Numbered from the stretch's first letter, positions 37,800-48,289 are shown. The stretch: DNA of 64,000 nucleotides from Paenibacillus gallinarum (GCF_014836635.1 NZ_JACSQL010000002.1:785580-849579), one strand, 5' to 3'. Numbers and translations: made by a program. Notes: generated by a model not told the origin, from the letters alone.

Positions 37800-39160
37800 T
37801 GAATGAGAAGAGTGATCTGGTGCAAATCATAAGAAATTCACATAAACTTTTCTTTCTGGGTGCTATGCTGCTTTCTATATTTTTGATTAGTGGCTGCGGT
37901 AATGGACTGGATTCCTTTAATGATCCGAAATCGCTTATGAAGACTCCGCAAATGACGACAGAACGAGAAAATCTACTTAGTGTCATTCAAGGGGAACTTC
38001 CTGAAGGTTCTACGATTACTCAGCCCAGAGAGATGTCAAATAAGATTATTCAAAAAGATTTAAATAATGATGGCATCATGGAGGCGGTCGTTTTTTATGA
38101 TCAACCTGATGATCCAGAGGTCAAAATCCGAGGCATGCTGCTTGAGAAGCAGGGAGATACATGGGTCAAGAAATTGACCTTTGATGGAATAGGTTCAGTC
38201 CTTAATTCCTTTCGTTTGCAAGAGATTACAGGCGATGAAGGACTCGAAATCATGGCTGGATTCTCAAGCGGGGTAGAACAAAATGCACAAAACTGGCTCG
38301 TTTCCTACACTTATAAAGGTGGTACTCTGCAGAAAATTTTGGAGATGCCCTATTCAAAATATGTAATTATGGATGAATTTCGTAACCCTATGGATTTAAA
38401 TGGCGATGGTATTCATGATCTCACAATCATGAATATTTTACCAACGACAGGACAAGGGACAATAACGGTATATCAATATAATGATGGAAGTTTTGAAGTG
38501 CTCGACAAAATGACGATTGATACGAAAATGCGGGATTTCTATAATGTATCAGCAGGAAAGATATCGAAAAACAAGACAGGGATTATTCTGGATATCGCTC
38601 TAGATGCTTCGAATTCCTATTCTGATTTAATCTATATGGAAGATAATCAATTGGTTGAGGCTTTTAAAGGAACAGATATTACGTTTAAACCTAGACGGAT
38701 ATTAAGTGAAGATATCAACAACGATGGTATTGTAGAATTTGGTTTGCTTGAAGAACCGCCTGGCTGGGAACATTTTGTAGATAGTGAAAAATTGTATTTC
38801 TATTCCTTTTATCAATGGAATGGTGAAGAGGGTCTAACCTTTATAATGCAGCAATACCGAGATGATCAAGATCGTTTTTATTTCAACTTAAAGCCTGAAC
38901 AATATGGAAATGTTACACTGGATACGAAATCAGTCAAAGATAAATACTTGCGTTTTAAATTGGCAGATACCGATGAAACGGTTGCTGAAATACAGTTTTT
39001 CTCACTCGACAGTTGGGAACGGGTAAAAGATGAATGGAAACAAATCGTTCGTTCTAGTAACCAGGTAATAGGATATAGATTGCCAAAACAAGCCGGTCAA
39101 AACACACCAAGTAATAATTTGCTTACAGATCCGGAACAGGAAGGAATGATTATAGAATGA
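37799..39160 (+). CDS. FG-GAP/VCBS-like lipoprotein beside a two-component system
   Basis: A 453-residue secreted lipoprotein. The N-terminal hydrophobic stretch ends in LISGC, a lipobox with Cys38. Repeats of DLNNDGIMEAV, DLNGDGIHDLT and DINNDGIVEFG form the calcium-loop DxNxDG pattern of FG-GAP beta-propellers. It probably sits outside the membrane and could sense or bind a wall or surface ligand. Its stop overlaps the start of the response-regulator gene by 4 bases, so it likely works with the downstream histidine kinase. ATG 37799 has a weak ribosome site; GTG 37820 is an alternative. Confidence 0.75.
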   Translation: MNEKSDLVQIIRNSHKLFFLGAMLLSIFLISGCGNGLDSFNDPKSLMKTPQMTTERENLLSVIQGELPEGSTITQPREMSNKIIQKDLNNDGIMEAVVFYDQPDDPEVKIRGMLLEKQGDTWVKKLTFDGIGSVLNSFRLQEITGDEGLEIMAGFSSGVEQNAQNWLVSYTYKGGTLQKILEMPYSKYVIMDEFRNPMDLNGDGIHDLTIMNILPTTGQGTITVYQYNDGSFEVLDKMTIDTKMRDFYNVSAGKISKNKTGIILDIALDASNSYSDLIYMEDNQLVEAFKGTDITFKPRRILSEDINNDGIVEFGLLEEPPGWEHFVDSEKLYFYSFYQWNGEEGLTFIMQQYRDDQDRFYFNLKPEQYGNVTLDTKSVKDKYLRFKLADTDETVAEIQFFSLDSWERVKDEWKQIVRSSNQVIGYRLPKQAGQNTPSNNLLTDPEQEGMIIE

Positions 39161-39852
39161 GTAAAGTACTGATTATGGAAGATGAGGAGTCTATCCGCAG
39201 TTTTATCGTGCTTAATTTGAAAAGAAATGGATTTGACGTCCTGGAAGCGGCGGATGGTATGGAGGCAATGAAAATTATTAATGCCGTAAATGATATTGAT
39301 ATTGCGCTGCTTGACGTTATGGTACCCGGGATTGACGGGTTTGAAGTGTGCCGCCGTATTCGTGAAACCAATGAACGAATCGGGATTATCTTTTTAACAG
39401 CAAAAGTTCAGGAGCAGGATAAGGTATATGCTTTATCTGTTGGGGCTGACGATCATGTAAGTAAACCATTTAGTCCTACGGAGCTCATTGCACGTATACA
39501 GTCTTTATTGCGCCGAGTGAATGTACACCGGGAAACAGCGGCCAAAGTGACATTTGAATCAGGTCCATTCTCACTCGACCTAATCTCCAAGCAGTTTAAG
39601 AGAAATGGGCAAGCCATTGAACTAACACCGACTGAGTTTTCTTTAGTCCAATTCTTCCTTGAAAAAGAAAACACGCCTTTAAGCCGGGATGTACTGCTGG
39701 ATCATGTCTGGGGTAAAGAGTACATGGGTGATCCTAAAATTGTAGATGTAAACATAAGACGACTTCGTCAAAAAATTGAAGGCAACCCTTCTGAACCGGA
39801 ATTTCTCCAAACGGTTTGGGGGCATGGCTACAAGTGGAAAGGTAGAGCTTAA
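39157..39852 (+). CDS. OmpR/PhoB-family response regulator
   Basis: A 231-residue regulator with receiver residues Asp9 and phospho-acceptor Asp53 (ALLDVMVPG), conserved Lys in VSKPFSP, and a C-terminal winged helix (ELTPTEFSLVQFFL, then DVNIRRLRQKI). ATG 39157 overlaps the lipoprotein gene, and its stop overlaps the kinase start by one base. Target genes are unknown; the lipoprotein and the upstream ATPase are the nearest candidates. Confidence 0.93.
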   Translation: MSKVLIMEDEESIRSFIVLNLKRNGFDVLEAADGMEAMKIINAVNDIDIALLDVMVPGIDGFEVCRRIRETNERIGIIFLTAKVQEQDKVYALSVGADDHVSKPFSPTELIARIQSLLRRVNVHRETAAKVTFESGPFSLDLISKQFKRNGQAIELTPTEFSLVQFFLEKENTPLSRDVLLDHVWGKEYMGDPKIVDVNIRRLRQKIEGNPSEPEFLQTVWGHGYKWKGRA

Positions 39853-41282
39853 TGATGAAAGGCATTCGCAGGCAAATTGTGCTGCAGTATTTTATTCTTG
39901 TTCTGCTTGCGCTGCTTTTGATTGAATCCATCTTTCTGGTTGCGATGCAGAAGTACTACTACGATAGTATATATAACTACATTGAGTCTAACTCTAAAAA
40001 TGTAATCAGATATTACAATTCATCATTTATAGACAGCAGTAACGAGAGTTCGTTCATATCCAATCTGATGTACTATCTTAAACTTGAAAATACATCGCTT
40101 GAAATCCTGGATACGGAAGGGAGAGTTCTCGCTCTTTCCTCTGGTTTTGAATCGGATCGGGTAGTCCAGACAAGTGATGTACCACAGGCTCTCAAAGGCA
40201 GTACGGGACGTTGGATTGGAAAAGACGTGATCACAGGTGAGTCTGTTATGGCAGTATCCACCAAAATAGATTACGGTAACGATAATGTATATATAGCTCG
40301 GTATGTAACAAGCATGGAACGAGTGAATGATGCTCTAGTAGATATTTTAGTATGGTCAGGACTGATCGTTGTTGGGGTACTTGTGCTTGTCTTTACAATT
40401 AGTATTGGACTTGCGAATTCCATTGTAAGACCGATCAATATCATTACAGCCGCCTCGGCAGAGATGGCAAAAGGCCGGTTTGATGTACGAATTGAAGGAG
40501 ATTATAAATATGAGATTGGTGAACTTTCTTCTACTTTGAATTATATGGCTGAGGAAATTGTGCGCAGCAATCAGGTGAAGGATGATTTCATTTCATCCAT
40601 TTCTCACGAACTTCGAACTCCACTGACAAGTATTAAGGGATGGAACGAGACACTCGAATCAGGCGGCTATGATCCGGAAGAAACAAAAATGGGTCTTAAA
40701 ATAATCTCAAAAGAAACCAATCGTCTCATTGGGCTTGTTGAAGAACTGCTTGATTTCTCTAAATTGCAACAAAATGAGATGAAGATGGTCAAAGACACGG
40801 TTAGTGTTCGTGAAGTTTTGCAAGAAATCATGCTGAATGTATGGGCTAAAGCAGAACAAAAACAAATAAAACTTAGACTCAGTGCAGAAGAAGAAGATTA
40901 TTTAATTATTGGTGATGGCAACCGTTTAAAACAAGTATTTCTTAATGTCATTGACAACGCAATTAAATTTTCGCACATGAATACATGGATCGATATTACG
41001 ATAAAACGTGAGCAAGACCAGGTAGTTGTCATTGTTCAAGATACTGGAATCGGGATCAGTGAAGAACATCTGGAGCGTGTAAAAGATCGATTCTATCAAG
41101 TTGATCATCAACATGGTGGAACAGGGCTGGGTCTAGCCATTAGTCAGCAACTTATCGAGCTTCATGGCGGTTCGCTCCTGATGGAAAGTGAACTTGGAAA
41201 TGGAACTACGGTGACAGTAAAACTCCCTGCTTTAACCCAGGAAGAACACTTTGAATCGGATATAGATCCTGGGGTAGTCTAA
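39852..41282 (+). CDS. Membrane sensor histidine kinase
   Basis: A 476-residue kinase. Two membrane segments (about residues 10-31 and 168-188) flank an extracellular domain of about 130 residues. A HAMP domain follows, then the H box SISHELRTPL with His252, N box NVIDNAIKFS, G1 QDTGIGIS and G2 GTGLGLAIS. It pairs with the adjacent OmpR-type regulator. The stimulus is unknown, but the co-encoded lipoprotein may modulate it. Confidence 0.93.
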   Translation: MMKGIRRQIVLQYFILVLLALLLIESIFLVAMQKYYYDSIYNYIESNSKNVIRYYNSSFIDSSNESSFISNLMYYLKLENTSLEILDTEGRVLALSSGFESDRVVQTSDVPQALKGSTGRWIGKDVITGESVMAVSTKIDYGNDNVYIARYVTSMERVNDALVDILVWSGLIVVGVLVLVFTISIGLANSIVRPINIITAASAEMAKGRFDVRIEGDYKYEIGELSSTLNYMAEEIVRSNQVKDDFISSISHELRTPLTSIKGWNETLESGGYDPEETKMGLKIISKETNRLIGLVEELLDFSKLQQNEMKMVKDTVSVREVLQEIMLNVWAKAEQKQIKLRLSAEEEDYLIIGDGNRLKQVFLNVIDNAIKFSHMNTWIDITIKREQDQVVVIVQDTGIGISEEHLERVKDRFYQVDHQHGGTGLGLAISQQLIELHGGSLLMESELGNGTTVTVKLPALTQEEHFESDIDPGVV

Positions 41283-41301
41283 AGGGAAGAGGTAGAGGTT
41301 A

Positions 41302-41829
41302 ATGATTCAAGACCTGAAAGTAGTAAAAACAAGAAAAGAGCCAGATGGGATCATTAGACTGGTACAAGCGACGCCTGATCAATCGGAAGATATTAGAGCG
41401 CTGCTTGTTGAAGCGGCAGAGTGGATGGTTGATAATGAGCTTAAACATTGGACACCGGATCTGTTTACATTAGATTCTATTCACAAATATTTTGATGTTC
41501 GTGATGTTTATGTTGCGTACTTGAATGAGTCTCCAGCCGGATTATTCACCTTGCAAGGAGATGATCCTGCTTATTGGGGGGCGCTCAATGATGAGGCATA
41601 CGGTTATCTTCATCGATTGACCGTGGGCAGAGCTTATCGAAAACGGGGACTAAGCAGCTGGATGATTGATGCAGCAGAAGAAATTGTTCTCGCTGCAGGA
41701 AAAAAGGGATTACGTCTGGATTGTATAACACATAGTTCGAAACTAAATGAATTTTATCAAGGACTCGGATTCATACATCAAGGTGTGACAGATATGGGTG
41801 ATCGAAAGGTTAATTTATATCAAAGATAA
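41302..41829 (+). CDS. GNAT-family N-acetyltransferase
   Basis: A 175-residue protein. The acetyl-CoA binding segment RLTVGRAYRKRGLSSWMID holds the RxxGxG-like motif, and LGFIHQG near the C-terminus completes the fold. The ribosome site GAAGAGGTAGAGG sits just before ATG 41302, 19 bases after the kinase stop, so it is likely the last gene of the two-component operon. The acceptor is unknown. Confidence 0.8.
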   Translation: MIQDLKVVKTRKEPDGIIRLVQATPDQSEDIRALLVEAAEWMVDNELKHWTPDLFTLDSIHKYFDVRDVYVAYLNESPAGLFTLQGDDPAYWGALNDEAYGYLHRLTVGRAYRKRGLSSWMIDAAEEIVLAAGKKGLRLDCITHSSKLNEFYQGLGFIHQGVTDMGDRKVNLYQR

Positions 41830-41854
41830 AGGTACAAAAGGCGCTGTACATCAC

Positions 41855-41889
41855 AAAAAGAGCATCCCAATCAGGGGATGCTCTTTTTG
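41855..41889. terminator. Bidirectional terminator between the acetyltransferase and glgC
   Basis: AAAAAGAGCATCCC and GGGATGCTCTTTTT form a perfect stem with T runs on both strands, fitting convergent genes. Confidence 0.92.
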
Positions 41890-41923
41890 TTCAAAGATGG
41901 TATGATGAAGATAATCATTTTTT

Positions 41924-43132
41924 TTAGCTCGAAGTAGCTCGAAGTTGACCTGCTTTTTCGTAAACTTCTTTGAGTAGACGATTTGTTCGAACAGAAGGTT
42001 TGGCTACGACAGTTTCTCCTGGACCAATGACAACGATTTCGTCTAGACTGCCTTTAATTACAGCCCCATCTCTAATGATAGCTCCTTCACCAATGATGGC
42101 GCGGTCAATAGTAACATTACGTCCAATACGAGCATTAGGCATGATTACACTTTCTTTGATCGTGGAACCTTTACCAATTTCAACACCGTAGAAGACAACA
42201 GAATGATCAGAATTTCCTTCCATGTAACAATTATCATGGACCATTGAATTTCTGGATAGAGTTGCTTTTTGTCTATGAGCCGTAAATTTTGTACGTCCTT
42301 GACGTGAATACATAGGCCATGCCTGAAGTTCTTCTTTCGTCAAGTTCACTCCGTTTAATACATCCATATGGGCATCCCATAAGGATTGCACTGTACCAAC
42401 GTCTTTCCAATATCCTTCAAAGTTATATACATAAAGCGGATCTTCACCCTTCAGCATGGAAGGAATGATATCCTTGCCAAAGTCATGACTAGACTCCGTA
42501 GAAGCGGCATCCTTAATCAAATGTTTTCTAAGGTGCTTCCAGTTAAACACATAGATACCCATAGAAGCCAAGTTGCTCTCTGGTTGTGCCGGTTTTTCAA
42601 CAAACTCAGTCACACGCATGTCTTCATTGGTATTCAATACTCCAAAGCGATGAGCTTCATTCCAAGGTACTTCCATTACTGCAATGGTAGCTAATGCTTG
42701 TTTTTCCTCATGATACTTCAGAATTTCACGATAATCCATTTGATAAATATGGTCACCAGACAAAATAAGGACGTTCTCTGGATCTTGTGCATCGATATAT
42801 TCTATATTTTTATAGATAGCATCTGCCGTTCCGCAGTACTCATCTGAACCTGTATTCCAAGAAGGAAGAAGTGTAACTCCCTTATCTTTAGTCGTATTTA
42901 ATTTCCAAGGTTCACCTTTACCGATATGTGTATGCAAAGATTCTGCCTCATACTGTGTCAAGACTCCCACAGTGTCAATACCTGAATTTACGCAGTTACT
43001 GAGAGGAAAATCAATGATTCGATAATTACCGCCGAAGTGAACAGCTGGTTTTGCGATTTTAGATGTCAGTGGAGCCAGACGTTTCCCTTCTCCTCCTGCC
43101 AATAACATGGCGATGCATTCTTTTTTAGCCAT
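41924..43132 (-). CDS. glgC: Glucose-1-phosphate adenylyltransferase
   Basis: A 402-residue nucleotidyltransferase that makes ADP-glucose, the committed step of glycogen synthesis. The N-terminal motif [19 protein letters not shown] binds ATP and effectors, and [14 protein letters not shown] follows. A C-terminal left-handed beta-helix of hexapeptide repeats ([19 protein letters not shown]) is clear. GAGGG lies just upstream of ATG 43132. It is divergent from glgB-glgA and no glgD partner is adjacent, so it may act as a homotetramer. Confidence 0.93.
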   Translation of the reverse strand: MAKKECIAMLLAGGEGKRLAPLTSKIAKPAVHFGGNYRIIDFPLSNCVNSGIDTVGVLTQYEAESLHTHIGKGEPWKLNTTKDKGVTLLPSWNTGSDEYCGTADAIYKNIEYIDAQDPENVLILSGDHIYQMDYREILKYHEEKQALATIAVMEVPWNEAHRFGVLNTNEDMRVTEFVEKPAQPESNLASMGIYVFNWKHLRKHLIKDAASTESSHDFGKDIIPSMLKGEDPLYVYNFEGYWKDVGTVQSLWDAHMDVLNGVNLTKEELQAWPMYSRQGRTKFTAHRQKATLSRNSMVHDNCYMEGNSDHSVVFYGVEIGKGSTIKESVIMPNARIGRNVTIDRAIIGEGAIIRDGAVIKGSLDEIVVIGPGETVVAKPSVRTNRLLKEVYEKAGQLRATSS

Positions 43133-43327
43133 TTGTATTTCCCTCCCATAGTATGTTTCCGTGATATGTTATTAAACGGAGCCCGACGTAGATGAATCAT
43201 CATTTTCTGAAAAAAGCTAAAATTAAATTTATATTTTCCGTTAGCTATTTTTCATTTTCATAATGGAGAAAATGGGGTAATAATGTTTTTGTAGTGTTTA
43301 TTCTATTTTAAAAAGAAGGTGATCTCT

Positions 43328-45373
43328 TTGATCGAAAACAATGTACCGAAAACATTTATTTCTTCGGAAGATATTTACTTGTTTCACGAAGGAACTTCAC
43401 ATTTTAGTTATCATTTTCTCGGAGCTCATCCAGTTCAGGAAGACGGAGTATCAGGCTATCGTTTCACAGTCTGGGCACCGAATGCTTCAAAAGTTGGCCT
43501 TGCTCTTGATCGCAACGGTTATCACGGTCTAGGAGAAGCGGATGTATTATATAAGATACCCGATTCTGGGCTTTGGAGTCGTTTTTTCCCTGACATCGAT
43601 GAAGGAACATTTTACAAATATCATATTCTTACCTCTAATAATGAATCTCTGCTGAGAGCGGATCCTTATGCTTTCCACGCAGAAGTGAGACCAAACACAG
43701 CTTCCATTACCTCTAAGATTGAAGGTTATAAATGGAAGGATGCTTCCTGGAGACGTAAGCAAAAAGAGGTGTATCAAAAACCGCTTCATATCTATGAGAT
43801 GCATTTTGGGACATGGAAACAAAAAGAGACAGGGGAGTTCTATACATATGCTGAAATGCCTGAGTTATTAATCCCTTATCTGAAAGAAATGTCCTACACT
43901 CATGTAGAGTTTATGCCAATAACTGAACATCCATACGATTTGTCATGGGGATATCAAAATACGGGCTATTACGCTCCGACAAGCCGATATGGGACGCCTC
44001 ATGATTTTATGTATCTGATTGATCAGCTGCATCAGGCGGGTATCGGTGTTATTTTGGATTGGGTACCTGCACATTTCGCTAAAGATGCCCATGGACTTCG
44101 GATGTTTGATGGAACACCATTGTTTGAGTATGCAGATCCGCTTAAGGCGGAAAAACCTGGTTGGGGAACACTGAGTTTTGATTATTCCAAACCGGAGGTT
44201 CGCTCGTTCCTTATATCTAATGCGCTTTACTGGATGGATATGTACCATATCGATGGTCTGCGTATTGATGCAGTAACAAGTATGCTGAAGTTGGACTTTG
44301 AGAAAGCAGAAGGCCAATATCGTCTGAACGAAAAGGGTACGAATGAAAATGTGGAAGCCATCGATTTTATTAAACAATTAAATGAAACGATCTTTCATTA
44401 TTACCCCGCAGCTTTAATGATGGCGGAAGAATCCAGTTCATGGTCTCAAGTAACAAGTCCTGTATATGCGGGTGGACTCGGCTTTAATTACAAGTGGAAC
44501 ATGGGATGGATGAATGATACGCTTGAATATTTTGAAACGGATTTTTCTGAGCGCCCTAGCAGACATAATTTATTAACTTTCCCTACGGTATATGCCTATA
44601 ATGAGAACCATTTGCTGCCGCTGTCACATGATGAAGTAGTGCATGGCAAGAAATCACTCCTTAATAAAATGCCGGGAGATTACGAACAGAAATTTGCGGG
44701 CTTACGTGCTTTGTTAGGTTATTTTATTACTTCCCCAGGGAAAAAACTGTTCTTTATGGGTGGGGAGTTTGGTCAGTTTATTGAGTGGAAGGATGAAGAA
44801 CCTTTAGATTGGTTTTTGCTTGACTATGAAAGTCACCGAAAGCTTCTCCATTTCTCCAAAACATTAAATGAGTTTTATTTACAAGAAAAAGGATTGTGGG
44901 AATTAGATCATAGTACCGAAGGATTTGAATGGATTTCGGCAGATGATCGCTCTCAAAGCGTACTTTCTTATGTAAGAAAAGGAAAAAAACCAGGTGACTC
45001 CCTAATCGTACTTATTAATCTGCAACCTGTATCCCGTTATCACTATAGAGTAGGAGTACATCGTTCTGGTTCATATACAGAAGTGTTAAATAGTGACCAT
45101 GTTGATTTTGGCGGACAAGGTCTTCTAAATGAAGAAGTGCGCACCGAAAAGATCAGCTATCATGGACAGCCGAATAGTATTGAGGTTACCTTGCCACCTC
45201 TTAGTATCGTTATATTCAAGAAGACACCCAGAAGCAAACGTGCTTCAGTAAAGGATGATCCAGTCTTGAATACTTCTTCAAAACAGGGAAATAGAAAAAA
45301 AGCAGAATCCACCGAGACAAAGAAACCTAAAAGACAAACAAAAAAAATAAAAGATGGTGAACCGTCCTTATAG
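43328..45373 (+). CDS. glgB: 1,4-alpha-glucan branching enzyme
   Basis: A 681-residue GH13 enzyme that forms the alpha-1,6 branches of glycogen. An N-terminal CBM48 (GYRFTVWAPNASKVGL) precedes the catalytic barrel with nucleophile Asp in GLRIDAVTSM, acid Glu in MMAEESS, and LSHDEVVHGK. A Lys/Arg/Ser-rich tail of about 50 residues extends past the usual end; it may bind polyanions or be disordered. TTG 43328 lies 7 bases after AGAAGGTGA; GTG 43319 overlaps that ribosome site. Confidence 0.93.
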   Translation: MIENNVPKTFISSEDIYLFHEGTSHFSYHFLGAHPVQEDGVSGYRFTVWAPNASKVGLALDRNGYHGLGEADVLYKIPDSGLWSRFFPDIDEGTFYKYHILTSNNESLLRADPYAFHAEVRPNTASITSKIEGYKWKDASWRRKQKEVYQKPLHIYEMHFGTWKQKETGEFYTYAEMPELLIPYLKEMSYTHVEFMPITEHPYDLSWGYQNTGYYAPTSRYGTPHDFMYLIDQLHQAGIGVILDWVPAHFAKDAHGLRMFDGTPLFEYADPLKAEKPGWGTLSFDYSKPEVRSFLISNALYWMDMYHIDGLRIDAVTSMLKLDFEKAEGQYRLNEKGTNENVEAIDFIKQLNETIFHYYPAALMMAEESSSWSQVTSPVYAGGLGFNYKWNMGWMNDTLEYFETDFSERPSRHNLLTFPTVYAYNENHLLPLSHDEVVHGKKSLLNKMPGDYEQKFAGLRALLGYFITSPGKKLFFMGGEFGQFIEWKDEEPLDWFLLDYESHRKLLHFSKTLNEFYLQEKGLWELDHSTEGFEWISADDRSQSVLSYVRKGKKPGDSLIVLINLQPVSRYHYRVGVHRSGSYTEVLNSDHVDFGGQGLLNEEVRTEKISYHGQPNSIEVTLPPLSIVIFKKTPRSKRASVKDDPVLNTSSKQGNRKKAESTETKKPKRQTKKIKDGEPSL

Positions 45374-45421
45374 AAGGAAGTACATCCAATTAAGTAAGGC
45401 ATAATAAGGAGGAAGCAAGTA

Positions 45422-46855
45422 ATGAATGTATTATATGTCGCAGCAGAGGGTCATCCATTTATAAAAACAGGAGGACTTGCCGATGTGATTGGTGCTCTGC
45501 CCCAGGCACTCATTAAAGAGGGAGTAGATGTGCGGGTAATCTTACCCAAGTACAAAAATATCCCTGACCGGTATAAAGAACAAATGGAGCCTGTTGAAGT
45601 GACAGAAGTAAATGTAGGCTGGCGCAAGCAGTATTGCGGCGTTGAACAACTGGTTCATCAAGGCGTAACATTTTATTTTATTGATAATGAGTACTACTTT
45701 GGAAGAGACGGGATTTATGGTTATAACGATGACGGTGAACGATTTGCTTTCTTTAACCGGGCTGTTCTTGAAATCATTCCTTTCTTGAATTTTAATCCGG
45801 ATGTAATCCACTGTCATGACTGGCATTCTGCCATGATTCCTTTGCTGAAGAAGGCGCATTTTGATCATATGGCAGCTTATCAGTCCATGAAGACGGTATT
45901 CACCATTCATAACCTGCTATACCAAGGGATATTCCCCTATGAAGTACACAGCGATCTGCTTGCACTGGATAGCCGGTACTTCACCACAGAAGGTGTAGAA
46001 TATTATGGAAACCTGAATTTCATGAAAGCTGGATTAGTTTACTCTGATCATGTCACTACCGTTAGCCCAACCTATGCAGAAGAGATCAAAACATCTCATT
46101 ATGGATATGGTTTGGATGGCCTCCTTCGTTCCATTGAAGGTAAATTGACAGGCATCGTTAACGGTATAGACACAGATAGTTATAATCCTGCGACTGATGA
46201 TCAACTGGCTATAACCTATGATATGCAGCAGCTCGAGAAAAAAGTAGAAAACAAAATTGCGCTTCAAAAAGAACTCGGATTACCTGTCAAACCAGAAGTT
46301 CCTGTGATCGCAATGGTGACTCGCCTTGTGGAATCAAAAGGTCTTGACCTCGTAACCAGAGTACTTGATGAATTATTATATTATGATGATGTGCAGTTTA
46401 TTCTTCTGGGAACAGGAGAAGGTGAATTTGAACATTGGTTCCGTGAAGCGGAGAAACGCCATCCTCTAAAAATGTCGGCCCAAATTCGTTTCAATGAGGG
46501 ATTATCGAGAAGATTCTATGCAGGAAGTGATATGTTCCTGATGCCTTCTAGTTTTGAACCTTGCGGGATAAGCCAATTATTAGCTTTGCAATACGGAAGT
46601 ATTCCCATTGTGAGGGAGACGGGCGGACTGAATGATACGGTCCAAGCTTATAATGAATTCACTGGTGAAGGAACCGGATTTACGTTTACCAACTTTAATG
46701 CTCATGACATGCTCTATACGATTCGGCGAGCAGAGTCATTCTACAGCCAAGCTGAACAGTGGAAGAAGATTATGAATAACGCCATGAGCGGTGATTATAG
46801 CTGGGAAGTTTCTGCAAGAGAATATTTAGATATTTACGAACAAATAACGGAATAA
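45422..46855 (+). CDS. glgA: Glycogen synthase
   Basis: A 477-residue GT5 glycosyltransferase that extends glucan chains from ADP-glucose. KTGGLADVIGALP at the N-terminus is the ADP-glucose-binding loop; the C-terminal domain shows PSSFEPCGISQL and RETGGLNDTV. AAGGAGGAAGCAAGTA precedes ATG 45422, 48 bases after glgB. Confidence 0.95.
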   Translation: MNVLYVAAEGHPFIKTGGLADVIGALPQALIKEGVDVRVILPKYKNIPDRYKEQMEPVEVTEVNVGWRKQYCGVEQLVHQGVTFYFIDNEYYFGRDGIYGYNDDGERFAFFNRAVLEIIPFLNFNPDVIHCHDWHSAMIPLLKKAHFDHMAAYQSMKTVFTIHNLLYQGIFPYEVHSDLLALDSRYFTTEGVEYYGNLNFMKAGLVYSDHVTTVSPTYAEEIKTSHYGYGLDGLLRSIEGKLTGIVNGIDTDSYNPATDDQLAITYDMQQLEKKVENKIALQKELGLPVKPEVPVIAMVTRLVESKGLDLVTRVLDELLYYDDVQFILLGTGEGEFEHWFREAEKRHPLKMSAQIRFNEGLSRRFYAGSDMFLMPSSFEPCGISQLLALQYGSIPIVRETGGLNDTVQAYNEFTGEGTGFTFTNFNAHDMLYTIRRAESFYSQAEQWKKIMNNAMSGDYSWEVSAREYLDIYEQITE

Positions 46856-46868
46856 AGTATGGAAAATA

Positions 46869-46910
46869 AAGAAGGGTCCTTTTGCCATTATGGCAAGAGG
46901 ACCCTTCTTC
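46869..46910. terminator. Bidirectional terminator after glgA
   Basis: AAGAAGGGTCCTTTTGCC and GGCAAGAGGACCCTTCTT pair around ATTAT. It serves glgA and probably the convergent M20 gene. Confidence 0.8.
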
Positions 46911-46953
46911 TGCTTATTTCTATTTTCATTCCAATAGAATTTACGACTACGTA

Positions 46954-48120
46954 TTATGCATTGCTTCGAAATTCATCTTGAATAGAAGCCAGGAGATCCG
47001 GCTGTGATATGACATCATAAGCGGTACCTGCTAATGCTTTTGCACCTAGAATCATAGCGTCAAGAGCCTGTTCTTTCATGGCAAGGTCCCTAAATTCTAT
47101 GGAATGCAGCGCATGTTTTTCATTAATGATTTTGATGTATGGATGGATGGCAGGAACACGTAGTGAGACATTACCCATATCCATTGAGCCATGATCGTCT
47201 CCTGTGACAATCTCTTTTTCATCGATACCGAGTTCTACAAGGTTTGATGAGAATACGTCAGACAAGGTTTCATTTGTATACATCTCATCATACGAAGTTT
47301 CATAATTGGAAGTTTTAAGTGTGCAGCCTGTTTGTAGAGCAGAACCTTCTGCAATTTGTATAACACGTTTCGTCAGTACATCAAGTTCTTTACGTGTAGC
47401 TGCACGAACATAAAATTGAGCAGAAGCATAATCAGGAATGATATTTGCTGCCTCTCCGCCATGGTTGATGACACCGTGGATCCGAACTGTGCTTTTCACT
47501 TGTTGACGGAAGGCATTGATTCCATTAAATGTTTGGATCACGGCATCTAGTGCATTAATCCCCTCGTGAGGAGTAGCCGCAGCATGGGATGATTTACCGA
47601 AAAATTCAAATTGAACAGCGTCGATCGCAAGTGATTTTCCTGACTTTTCAAAAGCATAGTACGGGTGAGTCATCATTGCAAAATCGCAATCATCAAATAG
47701 TCCGGCTGCAGCCATAGGAACTTTCGCCCCTTTTGTTTCTTCTGCTGGGGTACCAAATACTTTAATCGAGCCGCCAATCGTATCAATAACAGATTTTAGA
47801 CCAACCGCTGCACCTAAACCCATCATGCAGATCAAGTGATGCCCGCAAGCATGTCCGATTTCTGGAAGAGCATCATATTCACATAACAAAGCAACTTTCG
47901 GGCCAGGTTTAGTGGATGTATAGGTACCAATAAATGCAGTATCTAGACCTAGCACAGGTGCTTCCACTTCGAAACCATGATAAATCAGTTCTTCTTTCAG
48001 GCGCTTGCTGGCAAGAAATTCTTCATTTCCGAGCTCAGGATTCGCACCGATATATAATGATATTTCTTTAAACCGGGAACTATAATGATCAATGGTGTCA
48101 TTTATCATTTGTTTGTTCAT
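46954..48120 (-). CDS. M20-family metallopeptidase/amidohydrolase
   Basis: A 388-residue zinc hydrolase. HACGHHLICM carries metal ligands, TPAEETKGAK the catalytic glutamate region, and FFGKSSHAAATPHEG the dimerisation-lid histidine. The pattern fits the amidohydrolase subgroup (AbgB, IAA-amino-acid hydrolase or N-acyl-diaminopimelate type) more than aminopeptidases. No signal peptide. It is divergent from an amino-acid transporter, which suggests scavenging of acylated amino acids or dipeptides, but the substrate cannot be fixed. Confidence 0.85.
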   Translation of the reverse strand: MNKQMINDTIDHYSSRFKEISLYIGANPELGNEEFLASKRLKEELIYHGFEVEAPVLGLDTAFIGTYTSTKPGPKVALLCEYDALPEIGHACGHHLICMMGLGAAVGLKSVIDTIGGSIKVFGTPAEETKGAKVPMAAAGLFDDCDFAMMTHPYYAFEKSGKSLAIDAVQFEFFGKSSHAAATPHEGINALDAVIQTFNGINAFRQQVKSTVRIHGVINHGGEAANIIPDYASAQFYVRAATRKELDVLTKRVIQIAEGSALQTGCTLKTSNYETSYDEMYTNETLSDVFSSNLVELGIDEKEIVTGDDHGSMDMGNVSLRVPAIHPYIKIINEKHALHSIEFRDLAMKEQALDAMILGAKALAGTAYDVISQPDLLASIQDEFRSNA

Positions 48121-48260
48121 AAGACTCTCCCTTTGATTATGATTTGTCGATTCATCGATGTATATTTAAAAATCGTATATACATTATAGCACTGGCTTTT
48201 AGAAACGTCTTGTAATTCAGGTGAATCAATGGAAAACTATGAAAATAGAAAGAAAACCCG

Positions 48261-48289
48261 TTGCATAATCATACATTTTCACTTATAAT
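48261..48289 (+). promoter_or_regulatory. Sigma-A promoter of the amino-acid transporter operon
   Basis: TTGCAT at 48261-48266 and a perfect TATAAT at 48284-48289 with a 17-base spacer, about 50 bases before the start codon. Confidence 0.8.
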
